The notes: generated by a model from the letters alone, not told the origin. A stretch of 64,000 bases of DNA from JACVRW01 sp034664125 (GCA_034664125.1 JAXDIG010000048.1:17327-81326); one strand, 5' to 3'. Positions 39,230-46,667 are shown, counted from the stretch's first letter. A program made the numbers and translations.

Positions 39230-40618
39230 GTGCTTCGCCGGACCCGCCTGTTCCTCGCCGTGTTCCTGGTCGCCGCCGTCGCGACCCTGGCCGGCCTTGC
39301 GTTCACCGGCGCGGACGGTCCGCCCGGCTTCGGCCCGGTCACGGTCGACCCGGGTGAACCCGACCCGTTCGCCTATGACCCCGATCGCGAGGACGAGTTC
39401 GTCGAGCGCGCCACCGCCGGGCACAGCCACGTGCTGTACGCCAAGAGCCCCGGTGGCGTAGAAGCCACCGCGCGCCGGGTGGCGCGCTGGCGCCCGCAGG
39501 TGGAGGCGGCGGCGGGCGCAGCAGGCCTCGACGCCGACCTGCTCGAGGCGATCGTGTTCCTCGAGAGCGCCGGCAGCCCCGGCGCGCGTGCCAGCGACGA
39601 CCTCGAGGGCGCCGTCGGCCTGACCCAGATCCTGGCCGGCACGGCCACCAGCCTGCTCGGCATGCGCGTGGACGTCGCGGCCAGCGAGCGGCTCACGCGC
39701 CGCATGCGGCGCCGCGGCCCGAGCGCGCGCCTGCTGCACAAGCGCAGGCAGGTGGACGAGCGCTTCGACCCCCGCAAGGCGCTGGAGGGCGCGGCGCGCT
39801 ACCTGAAGCTCGCCCGGCAGCGCTTCGGGCGCGAGGACCTCACGGTCGTCTCGTACCACATGGGGATGGGCAACCTCGAGAACGTGCTCGCCGCCTACGG
39901 CAACCGCGACGCCGGCTGGGCGCAGGTCTACTTCGACGCCACGCCGAGCAACCACCCGCGCGCCTACAGGCTGCTCTCCGGCTTCGGCGACGACTCCGCC
40001 ACCTACCTGTGGCGCGTCTACGCGGCGCGCGAGATCATGCGGCTCTACCGCGAGGATCGCGACAAGCTGCGCCGCCTGGCTCGACTGCAGACGGCCAAGG
40101 CATCCGCCGAGGAGGTGCTCCACCCGCGGTCGCAGACCAAGGTCTTCGAGACGCCGGACGAGCTGGACGAGGCCTACCGGTCAGGCGAGCTGCGGCCGTT
40201 CGGCGGCGTCCGCGGGATGCGGCTCGACCCGCAGGCCGGCGAGCTGGCCGGCCGCCTCGACGCCGAGCGCCGGCTCTACCACGGCCTGCGGCCCGAGGCG
40301 TACGAGCTCGCCGTCTACCTGGCCGCCGGAGTGCGCGACGTGTCGGGCACGAACGCGTCGTTGACCGTGACGAGCACGGTCCGCGACCTCGAGTACCAGC
40401 GGCTGCTGGTCCGCCGCAACCTGTTCGCCACGCGCGCGTACTCGCTGCACACCACCGGCTACGCCTTCGACGTGCGCCGCGACTACGCGAGCCGCGCCCA
40501 GGCGCTGGCGTTCCAGTACATGCTCGACCGGCTCCAGTCGCTCGACCTGATCGCCTGGGTGCGCGAGCCCGGCGCGATCCACATCACCGCCTCGAGCGAG
40601 GCGGACGGCCTGCTGTAA
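39230..40618 (+). CDS. Two-domain peptidoglycan enzyme: SLT-type lytic transglycosylase plus M15-like domain
   Basis: A 462-residue protein exported or anchored by RLFLAVFLVAAVATLAGLAF. Residues about 85-245 form a soluble lytic transglycosylase domain with catalytic Glu112 in AIVFLESAGSP and GAVGLTQI behind it, plus YHMGMGNLENVLAAYG. Residues about 300-462 carry SLHTTGYAFDV (405-415), which matches the S-x-H-x2-G-x-A-x-D zinc motif of M15 D-Ala-D-Ala peptidases, with a closing His451 in GAIHITAS. The enzyme would thus cut both glycan strand and peptide. GTG start at 39230. Confidence 0.87.
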   Translation: MLRRTRLFLAVFLVAAVATLAGLAFTGADGPPGFGPVTVDPGEPDPFAYDPDREDEFVERATAGHSHVLYAKSPGGVEATARRVARWRPQVEAAAGAAGLDADLLEAIVFLESAGSPGARASDDLEGAVGLTQILAGTATSLLGMRVDVAASERLTRRMRRRGPSARLLHKRRQVDERFDPRKALEGAARYLKLARQRFGREDLTVVSYHMGMGNLENVLAAYGNRDAGWAQVYFDATPSNHPRAYRLLSGFGDDSATYLWRVYAAREIMRLYREDRDKLRRLARLQTAKASAEEVLHPRSQTKVFETPDELDEAYRSGELRPFGGVRGMRLDPQAGELAGRLDAERRLYHGLRPEAYELAVYLAAGVRDVSGTNASLTVTSTVRDLEYQRLLVRRNLFATRAYSLHTTGYAFDVRRDYASRAQALAFQYMLDRLQSLDLIAWVREPGAIHITASSEADGLL

Positions 40619-40653
40619 GCGCAAGCCGCGGGCTCGGCTCGCGGCGCAGCGAC
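40618..40653 (-). repeat. Structured intergenic element, copy B
   Basis: AGCGCAAGC, a 17-nt stem-loop (CGCGGGC TCG GCTCGCG) and GCGCAGCGAC on the plus strand. Flanks are identical to copy A at 35529-35564, while the stem pairs differ in a compensatory way. It lies between the convergent transglycosylase and metallo-hydrolase genes, 5 nt after the latter's stop. Confidence 0.7.
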
Positions 40654-40658
40654 GCCGT

Positions 40659-41561
40659 TCAGTAGACGGCTTGGAGCTCCTGCCACGCGTCCCAGTCGTG
40701 GCCGGGCACGATCAGCGCCTCGGGCGTCTCGGTGGCGTACTGGCGGATCTCGCGCAGCGAGCGCCGGAACAGGTGCTCGTCCTCGGTGCGGTAGGGGAGG
40801 TGGGTGTGCTCGAGCGTGCGGCGCAGGTAGATCGCGTCGGCCGCCACCAGCACCTCGCCGCTGGTCGTGCGCAGGACGATCGACATGTGGCCGAGCGTGT
40901 GGCCCGGGGTGTAGACGGCGCGCACGCTGCCGTCGCCGAACACGTCGAACGAGCGTGCGAAGCCCGAGAACGACTCCACGCCCGGCCCTTCGAAGTCGAG
41001 CAGCCGGTAGTCGAAGCCGTGGTCGAACTGGCGCTTCACGTAGCCGTGCAGCTGCCCGTTGTTGGAGGCCGCCTCCCATTCGGCGGAGCTCACGACGAAG
41101 GTCGAGTCGGGGAACTCGGAGATGGCGCTCGCGTGATCGATGTGGAGGTGGGTCATCAGCACGACCTTCACCGCCGACGGCTCGATGCCGCGCTTGCGCA
41201 GCTGAGCCGGCGCCGACTGCTCGGTCGTCATCTGCACGTCCTTGAAGGTGAACTGCGAGAGCCGGCCGAGGTTCGCCTGCGGCTTGACCGCCACGGATGG
41301 GTGGAAACCCGTGTCGATCAGGATCGGCCCCACGCCGGGGTGCTCGACGAGGAAGGCGGGCACGGGCACGGTCAGCCAGTCCTCCTTCTTGACCCGCAGC
41401 CCGAACGCGCGCCGCCAGGCGAAGCGGCCCTCCTCGCGCAGGAACCACGCCTGGGGGCCGATCATCTGGCCCGTGAGCAGCGGGTGCAGCCGGACGCGTG
41501 CGCCCTCCTGCCCGCCGGGGAGCGGCAGCTCAGCGGGACGGGGCTCGGCCGCGGTCGCCAT
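40659..41561 (-). CDS. MBL-fold metallo-hydrolase (N-acyl-homoserine-lactonase-like)
   Basis: A 300-residue metallo-beta-lactamase-fold hydrolase. The dizinc motif HLHIDHAS gives His138, His140, Asp142 and His143; TPGHTLGHMSIVL gives the next His, VAADAIYL the bridging Asp and VPGHDWDAW the last His. The layout resembles lactonases of the AiiA type, but with an N-terminal extension (about 60 residues). Quorum quenching is possible but unproven. The ATG lies 32 bp inside the padR gene on the same strand, implying coupled expression. Confidence 0.88.
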   Translation of the reverse strand: MATAAEPRPAELPLPGGQEGARVRLHPLLTGQMIGPQAWFLREEGRFAWRRAFGLRVKKEDWLTVPVPAFLVEHPGVGPILIDTGFHPSVAVKPQANLGRLSQFTFKDVQMTTEQSAPAQLRKRGIEPSAVKVVLMTHLHIDHASAISEFPDSTFVVSSAEWEAASNNGQLHGYVKRQFDHGFDYRLLDFEGPGVESFSGFARSFDVFGDGSVRAVYTPGHTLGHMSIVLRTTSGEVLVAADAIYLRRTLEHTHLPYRTEDEHLFRRSLREIRQYATETPEALIVPGHDWDAWQELQAVY

Positions 41562-42072
41562 CTACCGAGACCATAACCCCCTCCCACCACTCGACTTGCT
41601 GGCGCTCCGCGGCGATTCCGGCCTCGAGCGCCAGGCGCGGTCCGGCCGGGACCGATTCCGGCATCGTGGCGCGGATCTCCTCGTACTCGGCGAGCTTGCG
41701 CCTGTGCGCCTCGAGCTGGACCGGCGCCAGCTCGCCCGGCTCGGCGCCGAAGAAGAGCTTGAGCAGCGCCGGCGCCCGCAGCTCCGGGATCGCGTCGGTG
41801 GGCTCGGCGCGCCACTCGGCGAGCTCCCGGCGGCCCTTGTCGGTGATCGCGTAGAGCTTGCGCCGCCGCCCCCCGCGCTCGCGCTGCTCGGTCAGGTAGC
41901 CGGCCTTCGCGAGCCGCTCGGGCTCGGTGTAGAGCTGCGCGTGCTGCAGCGTCCAGAAGTTCCCCACCGACGCCGCGACCAGCTGCTTGAGCCGGTAGGG
42001 CGTGGCCTCGCCGGCCCACGCGAGGAGGCCCAGCACGATGTAGGAGATCGGTGTCAGGCGCGGCTCTTGCAT
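41530..42072 (-). CDS. PadR-family transcriptional regulator
   Basis: A 180-residue PadR protein: N-terminal winged helix (TPISYIVLGLLAWAGEATPY, RLKQLVA, LYTEPERLAKAGYLTEQRE, RRRKLYAITDKGRRELAEW) and a C-terminal helical dimerisation region (LEAHRRKLAEYEEIRATMP). It is divergent from the carotenoid oxygenase gene with only 30 bp between start codons and overlaps the downstream lactonase-like gene, so it likely controls both. A TAGATT box lies 6 nt before its ATG. Confidence 0.92.
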   Translation of the reverse strand: MQEPRLTPISYIVLGLLAWAGEATPYRLKQLVAASVGNFWTLQHAQLYTEPERLAKAGYLTEQRERGGRRRKLYAITDKGRRELAEWRAEPTDAIPELRAPALLKLFFGAEPGELAPVQLEAHRRKLAEYEEIRATMPESVPAGPRLALEAGIAAERQQVEWWEGVMVSVDGDRGRAPSR

Positions 42073-42077
42073 TAGTC

Positions 42078-42096
42078 CAATCTAGACGGTACATTG
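42078..42096. promoter_or_regulatory. Palindrome between padR and carotenoid oxygenase genes: operator or paired -10 boxes
   Basis: CAATCTA (42078-42084), 5-bp spacer GACGG, TACATTG (42090-42096): 6 of 7 positions are symmetric. The left arm contains the minus-strand TAGATT box of padR and the right arm the plus-strand TACATT box of the oxygenase gene (7 nt before its ATG). A PadR dimer bound here would block both promoters. Confidence 0.5.
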
Positions 42097-42102
42097 TCGA
42101 CC

Positions 42103-43518
42103 ATGGCTACCGCAATGTCGCACACGCAGACGACGGACCACCGGCTCGGCTTCACGAGCCTCGAGGAGGAGACGGCGGTCGACAGCCTGCCGGTGGCGGG
42201 CGAGCTGCCCGCCTGGCTGAGCGGAGCCCTGGTGCGCGTGACGCCCGCGAAGCTCGAGGTCGGCGAGCGGCGCCTCGATCACTGGTTCGACGGCATCGCG
42301 ATGCTCAACCGCTTCGGGATCGCGAACGGGCGCGTGTCCTACAAGAGCCGGTTCATCGACAGCGTGGCGTACCGGGATGCCAAGGAGGGCGAGTGGCGCC
42401 ACGGCGGCTTTGCCACCGACCCATGCCGCTCGCTCTTCAAGCGCGTGCAGTCGATGTTCTCGCCGGACGTGACCGACAACCCCAACGTGAACCTGGCCCG
42501 CATCGGCGAGCGCTACATCGCGATGACCGAGACGCCGCTGCCGATCGAGTTCGACGCCGAGACGCTCGACTCCGTCGGGCGCCTCGAGTACACCGACAAG
42601 CTCAAGGCGCACGTGACCACCGCGCACCCGCACCACGACCGCGAGCGCGACGAGCTCCTGAACTACCACGCATACTTCTCGCGCGTGAGCAAGTACGTGC
42701 TCTACGGGCTGCCGGCGGGGTCGTCGCAGCGGCGCGTGATCGCGGAGCTGCCGGTGAAGGAGCCGGCGTACATGCACGCCTTCGGCATGAGCGGGCACCA
42801 CCTGATCCTCGCCGAGTACCCGCTGCGCGTGAACCCGCTGAAGATGGCGTTCGCGGGCAAGCCGTTCATCCAGAACTACGTCTGGCGGCCGGAGGAGAGC
42901 ACGAAGTTCCAGGTGATCGACCGCGAGACGGGGGCGCTGCGCGGCACCTACGAGACGGACGCCTTCTTCTGCTTCCACCATGTCAACGCGTTCGAGCGCG
43001 ACGGCGACCTGATCATCGACCTGATCGCCTACGACGACCCCTCGATCATCGACACGCTCTACCTGGACGCCGACGGCCCGCGCGGGGCGATCCCGCACAC
43101 CGAGCTGCGCCGCTACACGATCGACCTGGACGGCGGAGGGGTGAGCTGGGAGAAGCTGGCGGAGGACGTGGAGCTGCCGCGCATCGACTACGGCCGGCGC
43201 AACACGCGCGAGTACCGCTACGCCTACTGCTCCCGCAGCGCCGGCGGCTGGTTCGACCAGCTGGTCAAGGTCGACGTGACCGACGGCTCGCAGTCGGTCT
43301 GGTCAGCGCCGGGCTGCCACCCCGGCGAGCCGATCTTCGTGCGCGAGCCCGGCACGGAGGCCGAGGACGCCGGCGTGGTCCTGTCAGTCGTGCTCGACGC
43401 CGCCGCCGGGCGCTCCTTCCTGCTGGCGCTGGACGCGCACAGCTTCGAGGAGCTGGGCCGCGCGGAGGCGCCGCACCACATCCCGTTCGGGTTCCACGGG
43501 CAGTTCCTGCGGGGGTAG
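42103..43518 (+). CDS. Carotenoid cleavage oxygenase family protein
   Basis: A 471-residue RPE65/CCD family seven-bladed propeller with an iron centre held by four His. Candidate ligand segments are VTTAHPHHDRE, YMHAFGMSGHHLILAEYP, FCFHHVNAFE and the C-terminal IPFGFHGQFL. The first family marks, GELPAWLSGALVRVTPAKLE and LDHWFDGIAMLNRF, are clear. It may cleave a carotenoid or apocarotenoid, or a stilbene-like compound; no carotenoid synthesis gene is in the window. I use the ATG at 42103 rather than the TTG at 42094 because a TACATT box lies 7 nt before it. Confidence 0.92.
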   Translation: MATAMSHTQTTDHRLGFTSLEEETAVDSLPVAGELPAWLSGALVRVTPAKLEVGERRLDHWFDGIAMLNRFGIANGRVSYKSRFIDSVAYRDAKEGEWRHGGFATDPCRSLFKRVQSMFSPDVTDNPNVNLARIGERYIAMTETPLPIEFDAETLDSVGRLEYTDKLKAHVTTAHPHHDRERDELLNYHAYFSRVSKYVLYGLPAGSSQRRVIAELPVKEPAYMHAFGMSGHHLILAEYPLRVNPLKMAFAGKPFIQNYVWRPEESTKFQVIDRETGALRGTYETDAFFCFHHVNAFERDGDLIIDLIAYDDPSIIDTLYLDADGPRGAIPHTELRRYTIDLDGGGVSWEKLAEDVELPRIDYGRRNTREYRYAYCSRSAGGWFDQLVKVDVTDGSQSVWSAPGCHPGEPIFVREPGTEAEDAGVVLSVVLDAAAGRSFLLALDAHSFEELGRAEAPHHIPFGFHGQFLRG

Positions 43519-43522
43519 GCAT

Positions 43523-43540
43523 CTGGGCTCTCGCCCCCAG
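43523..43540 (+). terminator. Hairpin after the carotenoid oxygenase gene
   Basis: CTGGGC-TCTC-GCCCCCAG: a short stem with TCTC loop and one bulged C, followed by GGCCCCCG. The loop and following bases resemble those of the stem at 18580-18599. Confidence 0.4.
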
Positions 43541-43609
43541 GCCCCCGCCGAAGATCGGCTTGCCGGTGGGATTTCAGCGAGTGGCTGCTGGCATATAGGC
43601 TTCCGCGCC

Positions 43610-44110
43610 ATGCCGTCGGAACGCTTCGTCGAGGCCCTCAACGACCAGATCGGCCGCGAGTTCAACGCGGCGCACCAGTACACCGCGCTCGCCGCGTACT
43701 ACGACCGGCTGACCTTCCCGCGCCTGTCCAAGTTCTTCTCCGGCCAGGCCGAGGAGGAGCGCGGGCACGCGTTGAAGATGGTCAACTACCTGCGCGACAC
43801 CGGTGCCGACCTGCACCTGGGCGCCGTCGCCGCCCCCAAGACGGAATTCGCCGACCACGTGGAGCCGATCAAGCTTGCGCTCGAGCACGAGCGCAAGGTG
43901 ACCGTTTCGATCTCCGCGCTGTTCGAGATCGCCCGCGAGACGAGCGACTACGCGAGCGAGAGCTTCATGCAGTGGTTCGTGGACGAGCAGGTGGAGGAGG
44001 AGTCCACGATGGATGCCCTGCTCCAGGTCGCCGAACGGGTGCGCGAGTACCCGATGATGCTCGAGGAGTTCCTCGCCCGCGACAGCGACGAGCTGGGCGG
44101 GTCGGCCTAG
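43610..44110 (+). CDS. Ferritin
   Basis: A 166-residue ferritin-like non-haem iron store of the bacterial Ftn type, likely a 24-mer. Ferroxidase-site residues are recognisable: Glu17 in GREFNAAHQY, Glu50 and His53 in AEEERGHALKM, Glu in LALEHERKVT and the Gln/Glu in WFVDEQVEEEST. No haem-binding Met typical of bacterioferritin is apparent. A TAGGCT box lies 8 nt before the ATG. It converges on a small Cys-rich gene and overlaps it by 4 bp. Confidence 0.94.
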   Translation: MPSERFVEALNDQIGREFNAAHQYTALAAYYDRLTFPRLSKFFSGQAEEERGHALKMVNYLRDTGADLHLGAVAAPKTEFADHVEPIKLALEHERKVTVSISALFEIARETSDYASESFMQWFVDEQVEEESTMDALLQVAERVREYPMMLEEFLARDSDELGGSA

Positions 44111-44304
44111 ACCTCGGCGGCCGCGCGCGCTTCGAACGAGCGGCGCAGCAGCGGCTCGTACTTGTGAAGGCTGGGCGGCACGCCGCGAAGGTGGGCCGGC
44201 AGCGGCTCGGTCACCGGGATGCCGAGGGCGCGCAGCAACTCCTCGTCGGCGATCTTGCGTCCGGGGCAGTCGCGGCAGCGGGGGGTCGAACGGCAGCACT
44301 TCAC
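44107..44304 (-). CDS. Small Cys-rich conserved actinobacterial protein, 65 residues
   Basis: Begins MKCCRSTPRCRDCPGRK, where four Cys (CC-x5-C-x2-C) could bind zinc or an iron-sulfur cluster, followed by ELLRALGIPVTEPLPAHLRG and a helical end. Similar short proteins with a KCC-x-C-x2-CP start are widespread in actinobacteria with no known function. The GTG at 44304 is preferred because a TAGCGT box lies 10 nt upstream; a GTG at 44316 would add four residues but overlaps that box. The stop overlaps the ferritin stop by 4 bp. Confidence 0.75.
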   Translation of the reverse strand: MKCCRSTPRCRDCPGRKIADEELLRALGIPVTEPLPAHLRGVPPSLHKYEPLLRRSFEARAAAEV

Positions 44305-44330
44305 GGCGGACCGCACGCTATCAAATTCTC

Positions 44331-44344
44331 TTAGGGCCGCCTAA
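44331..44344. promoter_or_regulatory. TTAGG-N4-CCTAA palindrome near ferritin, possible DtxR/IdeR-type site
   Basis: TTAGG (44331-44335) and CCTAA (44340-44344) are perfect inverted arms in the 69-bp gap between the Cys-rich gene and an SDR gene. The arms match the outer part of DtxR/IdeR iron boxes, but the 19-bp consensus has a longer centre, so the assignment is weak. Confidence 0.3.
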
Positions 44345-44373
44345 CAAGGCTCACTGGTTACGCTGGCGCGGGC

Positions 44374-45216
44374 ATGCCCTCGCAGCTCTTTCAGCCCGGA
44401 CTGCTCGACGACAAGGTCGCGATCGTCAGCGGAGGAGGCTCCGGCCTCGGGCGCGCCAGCGCGCTGGAGCTCGCCGCCCTCGGCGCCCAGGTGGTCGTGT
44501 GCGGGCGCCGCGACGAGCCGCTGCGGGAAACCGCCGCCGGTGCCGACGGCGGGCGCGTGGAGGCGCGGGTCTGCGACATCCGCGAGGAGGACCAGGTCGA
44601 CGCGCTCGTCGACGCGGTGCTTGAGCGCCACGGCCGGATCGACCTGCTCGTGAACAACGCCGGCGGCCAGTACATGACGGCGGCCGAGGACATCACGCCC
44701 AAGGGCTTCCGGACGGTGATGCGCCTGAACGTCGAGGGCACCTGGCTGATGACCCACGCGGTCGCGACGCGGGCGATGATTCCGGAGTCGCGCGGCGGCA
44801 AGATCGTGAACGTGACGCTCTCGCCCCACCACGGCCTGCCGGGGATGGCGCACTCGTCCGCGGCCCGGGCGGCGGTGGAGAACCTCACGCGCGTGCTCTC
44901 GATCGAGTGGGCCCGCTTCGGGATCAGGCTGACGGCGCTGGCGGCAGGGCACTTCGCCACCGACACTCTGATGACGAAATACCCGCAGCAGGTGGTGGAC
45001 GGCGTGGCCGGGACGGTGCCGCTCGGGAGGCTCGGGACCGAGCAGGAGTTCGCGTGGCTCGTGGCCTACCTCGCCAGCCCGGCGGGCGACTACCACTCCG
45101 GAGCGATCCTCACAATCGACGGGGCGCGCGACAACTGGTTCGGGACGTGGCCCCCCGGCGGGCTCACCGACGACGCCGGCAAGCCGCTCGCCGAGCAGCG
45201 CAAGCCGAAGCCGTGA
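44374..45216 (+). CDS. SDR-family oxidoreductase, dienoyl-CoA-reductase-like, without canonical Tyr-x3-Lys
   Basis: A 280-residue SDR. Cofactor motif VSGGGSGLGRASA, D-loop CDIREEDQ and LVNNAGGQYMTAAEDI are normal. The expected active-site YxxxK is replaced by MAHSSAARAAVENL, so neither Tyr nor Lys is at the usual place; peroxisomal-type 2,4-dienoyl-CoA reductases also lack the Tyr in this position. It may therefore be a dienoyl-CoA reductase or a non-catalytic relative. A TACGCT box is 9 nt before the ATG. GTGA overlap couples it to the next GNAT gene. Confidence 0.88.
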   Translation: MPSQLFQPGLLDDKVAIVSGGGSGLGRASALELAALGAQVVVCGRRDEPLRETAAGADGGRVEARVCDIREEDQVDALVDAVLERHGRIDLLVNNAGGQYMTAAEDITPKGFRTVMRLNVEGTWLMTHAVATRAMIPESRGGKIVNVTLSPHHGLPGMAHSSAARAAVENLTRVLSIEWARFGIRLTALAAGHFATDTLMTKYPQQVVDGVAGTVPLGRLGTEQEFAWLVAYLASPAGDYHSGAILTIDGARDNWFGTWPPGGLTDDAGKPLAEQRKPKP

Positions 45217-45740
45217 CCGTTCCCGAGCTGCGCACGGAGCGGCTGGTGATGCGCGGGTTCCGCGAGGCGGACCTCGACGAGTGGGCGGCGATCTGCGCCG
45301 AGCCCGAGGTCATGCGCTGGGTGGGCGATTCGGACGGCTTGAGCCGCGAGGACGCATGGCGCCGCATGGCGTACGTCGTGGGCCACTGGGAGCTGCGCGG
45401 CTTCGGGAATTGGGCGCTGGTGGAGCACGACACCGGCAAGCTGGTCGGCCGCGCCGGCCTGTACCGCCCCGAGGCGTGGCCGGGCCTCGAGGTCGGGTGG
45501 CTCGTGGGGCGCGAGCACTGGGGCCGCGGCTTTGCGCCCGAGGCCGGGCGGGCGGCGATGGAGTGGGGGCGCAACGCGCTCGGGGCGGACCGCATCATCA
45601 GCTTGATCGAGGACGACAACGAGCGCTCGGCGCGCGTGGCCGAGAAGCTGGGCATGAGCGTCGTGGGGCGCACCCGCATCGTCAACGGACAGTTCGAGGT
45701 GCGCATTTTCGCCGTGGACTTGGGTAGCCAGGAAGCATGA
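45213..45740 (+). CDS. GNAT family N-acetyltransferase (RimJ/RimL type)
   Basis: A 175-residue acetyltransferase. The opening LRTERLVMRGFREADLDEWA is typical of the RimJ/RimL group; the acetyl-CoA loop is REHWGRGFAPEAGRAAMEWG and LIEDDNERSARVAEKLGMSV follows. It begins at a GTG that overlaps the stop of the SDR gene by 4 bp. Substrate (protein N-terminus or small amine) is open. The next gene also overlaps by 4 bp (ATGA). Confidence 0.9.
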   Translation: MTVPELRTERLVMRGFREADLDEWAAICAEPEVMRWVGDSDGLSREDAWRRMAYVVGHWELRGFGNWALVEHDTGKLVGRAGLYRPEAWPGLEVGWLVGREHWGRGFAPEAGRAAMEWGRNALGADRIISLIEDDNERSARVAEKLGMSVVGRTRIVNGQFEVRIFAVDLGSQEA

Positions 45741-46141
45741 CCGCCGATCGGCCGGATGCCCGGCCTCCCGACGACGACGACCCCCTGATCAGCGAGGAAG
45801 CGGCCGCAGCCGCGGCCGAGGCGGCTTCCATCGGGGGGCCGCGTCCGGACTACGACGTCGACGACGACCGCCGCGACGAGAGCTGGCGTCCCCTGGAGGA
45901 GGCCGGCGAAGGCGAGGCGGAGGGCTTCGAGCTGGCCGAGCGCGATCTGATCGAGGAGGCGTCGCACGGCGACGAGCGGCGTTCCCCCGAGGTGGACTCC
46001 TTCACACCCGAGCGCGAATCGGACGAGGCGACCGCCGTCTACGGCGAGCCCGACGAGGTCGATCCCACCGAGGTCGTGAGCGACCCGGCCGAGGACGAGG
46101 ACGACCCGGGCGCCGGCCCCGGAGTGGCCGCCGACCGCTAG
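45737..46141 (+). CDS. Acidic low-complexity protein, 134 residues
   Basis: About one third of the residues are Asp or Glu, with few hydrophobics beyond an Ala-rich stretch (EEAAAAAAEAASIGG). Likely intrinsically disordered: DDDDPLISEE, DYDVDDDRRDE, EPDEVDPTEV. No domain recognised. Its ATG overlaps the GNAT stop (ATGA), which together with normal codon use argues that it is translated. Could be an adaptor or a DNA-mimic-like protein, but nothing in the sequence proves that. Confidence 0.65.
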   Translation: MTADRPDARPPDDDDPLISEEAAAAAAEAASIGGPRPDYDVDDDRRDESWRPLEEAGEGEAEGFELAERDLIEEASHGDERRSPEVDSFTPERESDEATAVYGEPDEVDPTEVVSDPAEDEDDPGAGPGVAADR

Positions 46142-46163
46142 CGCCGGGCGCCGCCCGTCGGGC

Positions 46164-46592
46164 TCAGCGCCGCAGCAGCGTGGACAGCACGACCTCCGTC
46201 ACGGTGCGCGTGATGCCCTCCGTCGAGCGGATCCGCTCGAGCGCCGACTCGAGATCCTTCGTGTCGCTCGCGCGCACGTGGATCATCGCGCTGGCCTCGC
46301 CCGCCACCGTGTGCGCCGAGACGACGCCCGGCTCCTTCTCGACCACGCGCCTGATCGCCTCGCCGGGCATGCGGCCGTCGCAGTAGAGGTCGACGAACGC
46401 CTCGGTGTGCCAGCCGAACGCCGTCGAATCGACGATCGCGGTGTAGCCCAGCAGCACGCCGTCGGCTTCCAGGCGGTCCACACGCCGCTTGACCGCCGGA
46501 GCGGTCAGGTGCACGTGGTTGCCGATGTCCTTGAACGAGCGGCGGGCGTTCTGACGCAGCAGCGCAACGATTGTGCGGTCGATGTCGTCCAT
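46164..46592 (-). CDS. Lrp/AsnC-family regulator
   Basis: A 142-residue feast/famine regulator: N-terminal helix-turn-helix (DIDRTIVALLRQNARRSFKD, IGNHVHLTAPAVKRRVDRLE) and a C-terminal RAM/ACT-like domain (GEAIRRVVEKEPGVVSAHTV, MIHVRASDTKDLESALERI). I chose the ATG at 46592, the standard MDDIDR-like start, over a longer frame to 46655 that would run through the operator. It is divergent from hppD, so tyrosine or a breakdown product is a plausible effector (inference). Confidence 0.92.
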   Translation of the reverse strand: MDDIDRTIVALLRQNARRSFKDIGNHVHLTAPAVKRRVDRLEADGVLLGYTAIVDSTAFGWHTEAFVDLYCDGRMPGEAIRRVVEKEPGVVSAHTVAGEASAMIHVRASDTKDLESALERIRSTEGITRTVTEVVLSTLLRR

Positions 46593-46603
46593 TCGAGAGT
46601 GAA

Positions 46604-46623
46604 TTGTCGCACTCCTGCAACAA
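46604..46623. promoter_or_regulatory. Candidate Lrp operator between the Lrp gene and hppD
   Basis: TTGTCGCA (46604-46611), CTCC spacer, TGCAACAA (46616-46623): 7 of 8 positions are symmetric. It lies 12 bp before the lrp start and 45 bp before hppD in a 75-bp gap of low GC, the expected place for autoregulation and control of hppD. Confidence 0.55.
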
Positions 46624-46667
46624 ATCGGCGTTGCCCGGTCGCATTTATGCCGCAATCATTTAGCGAT

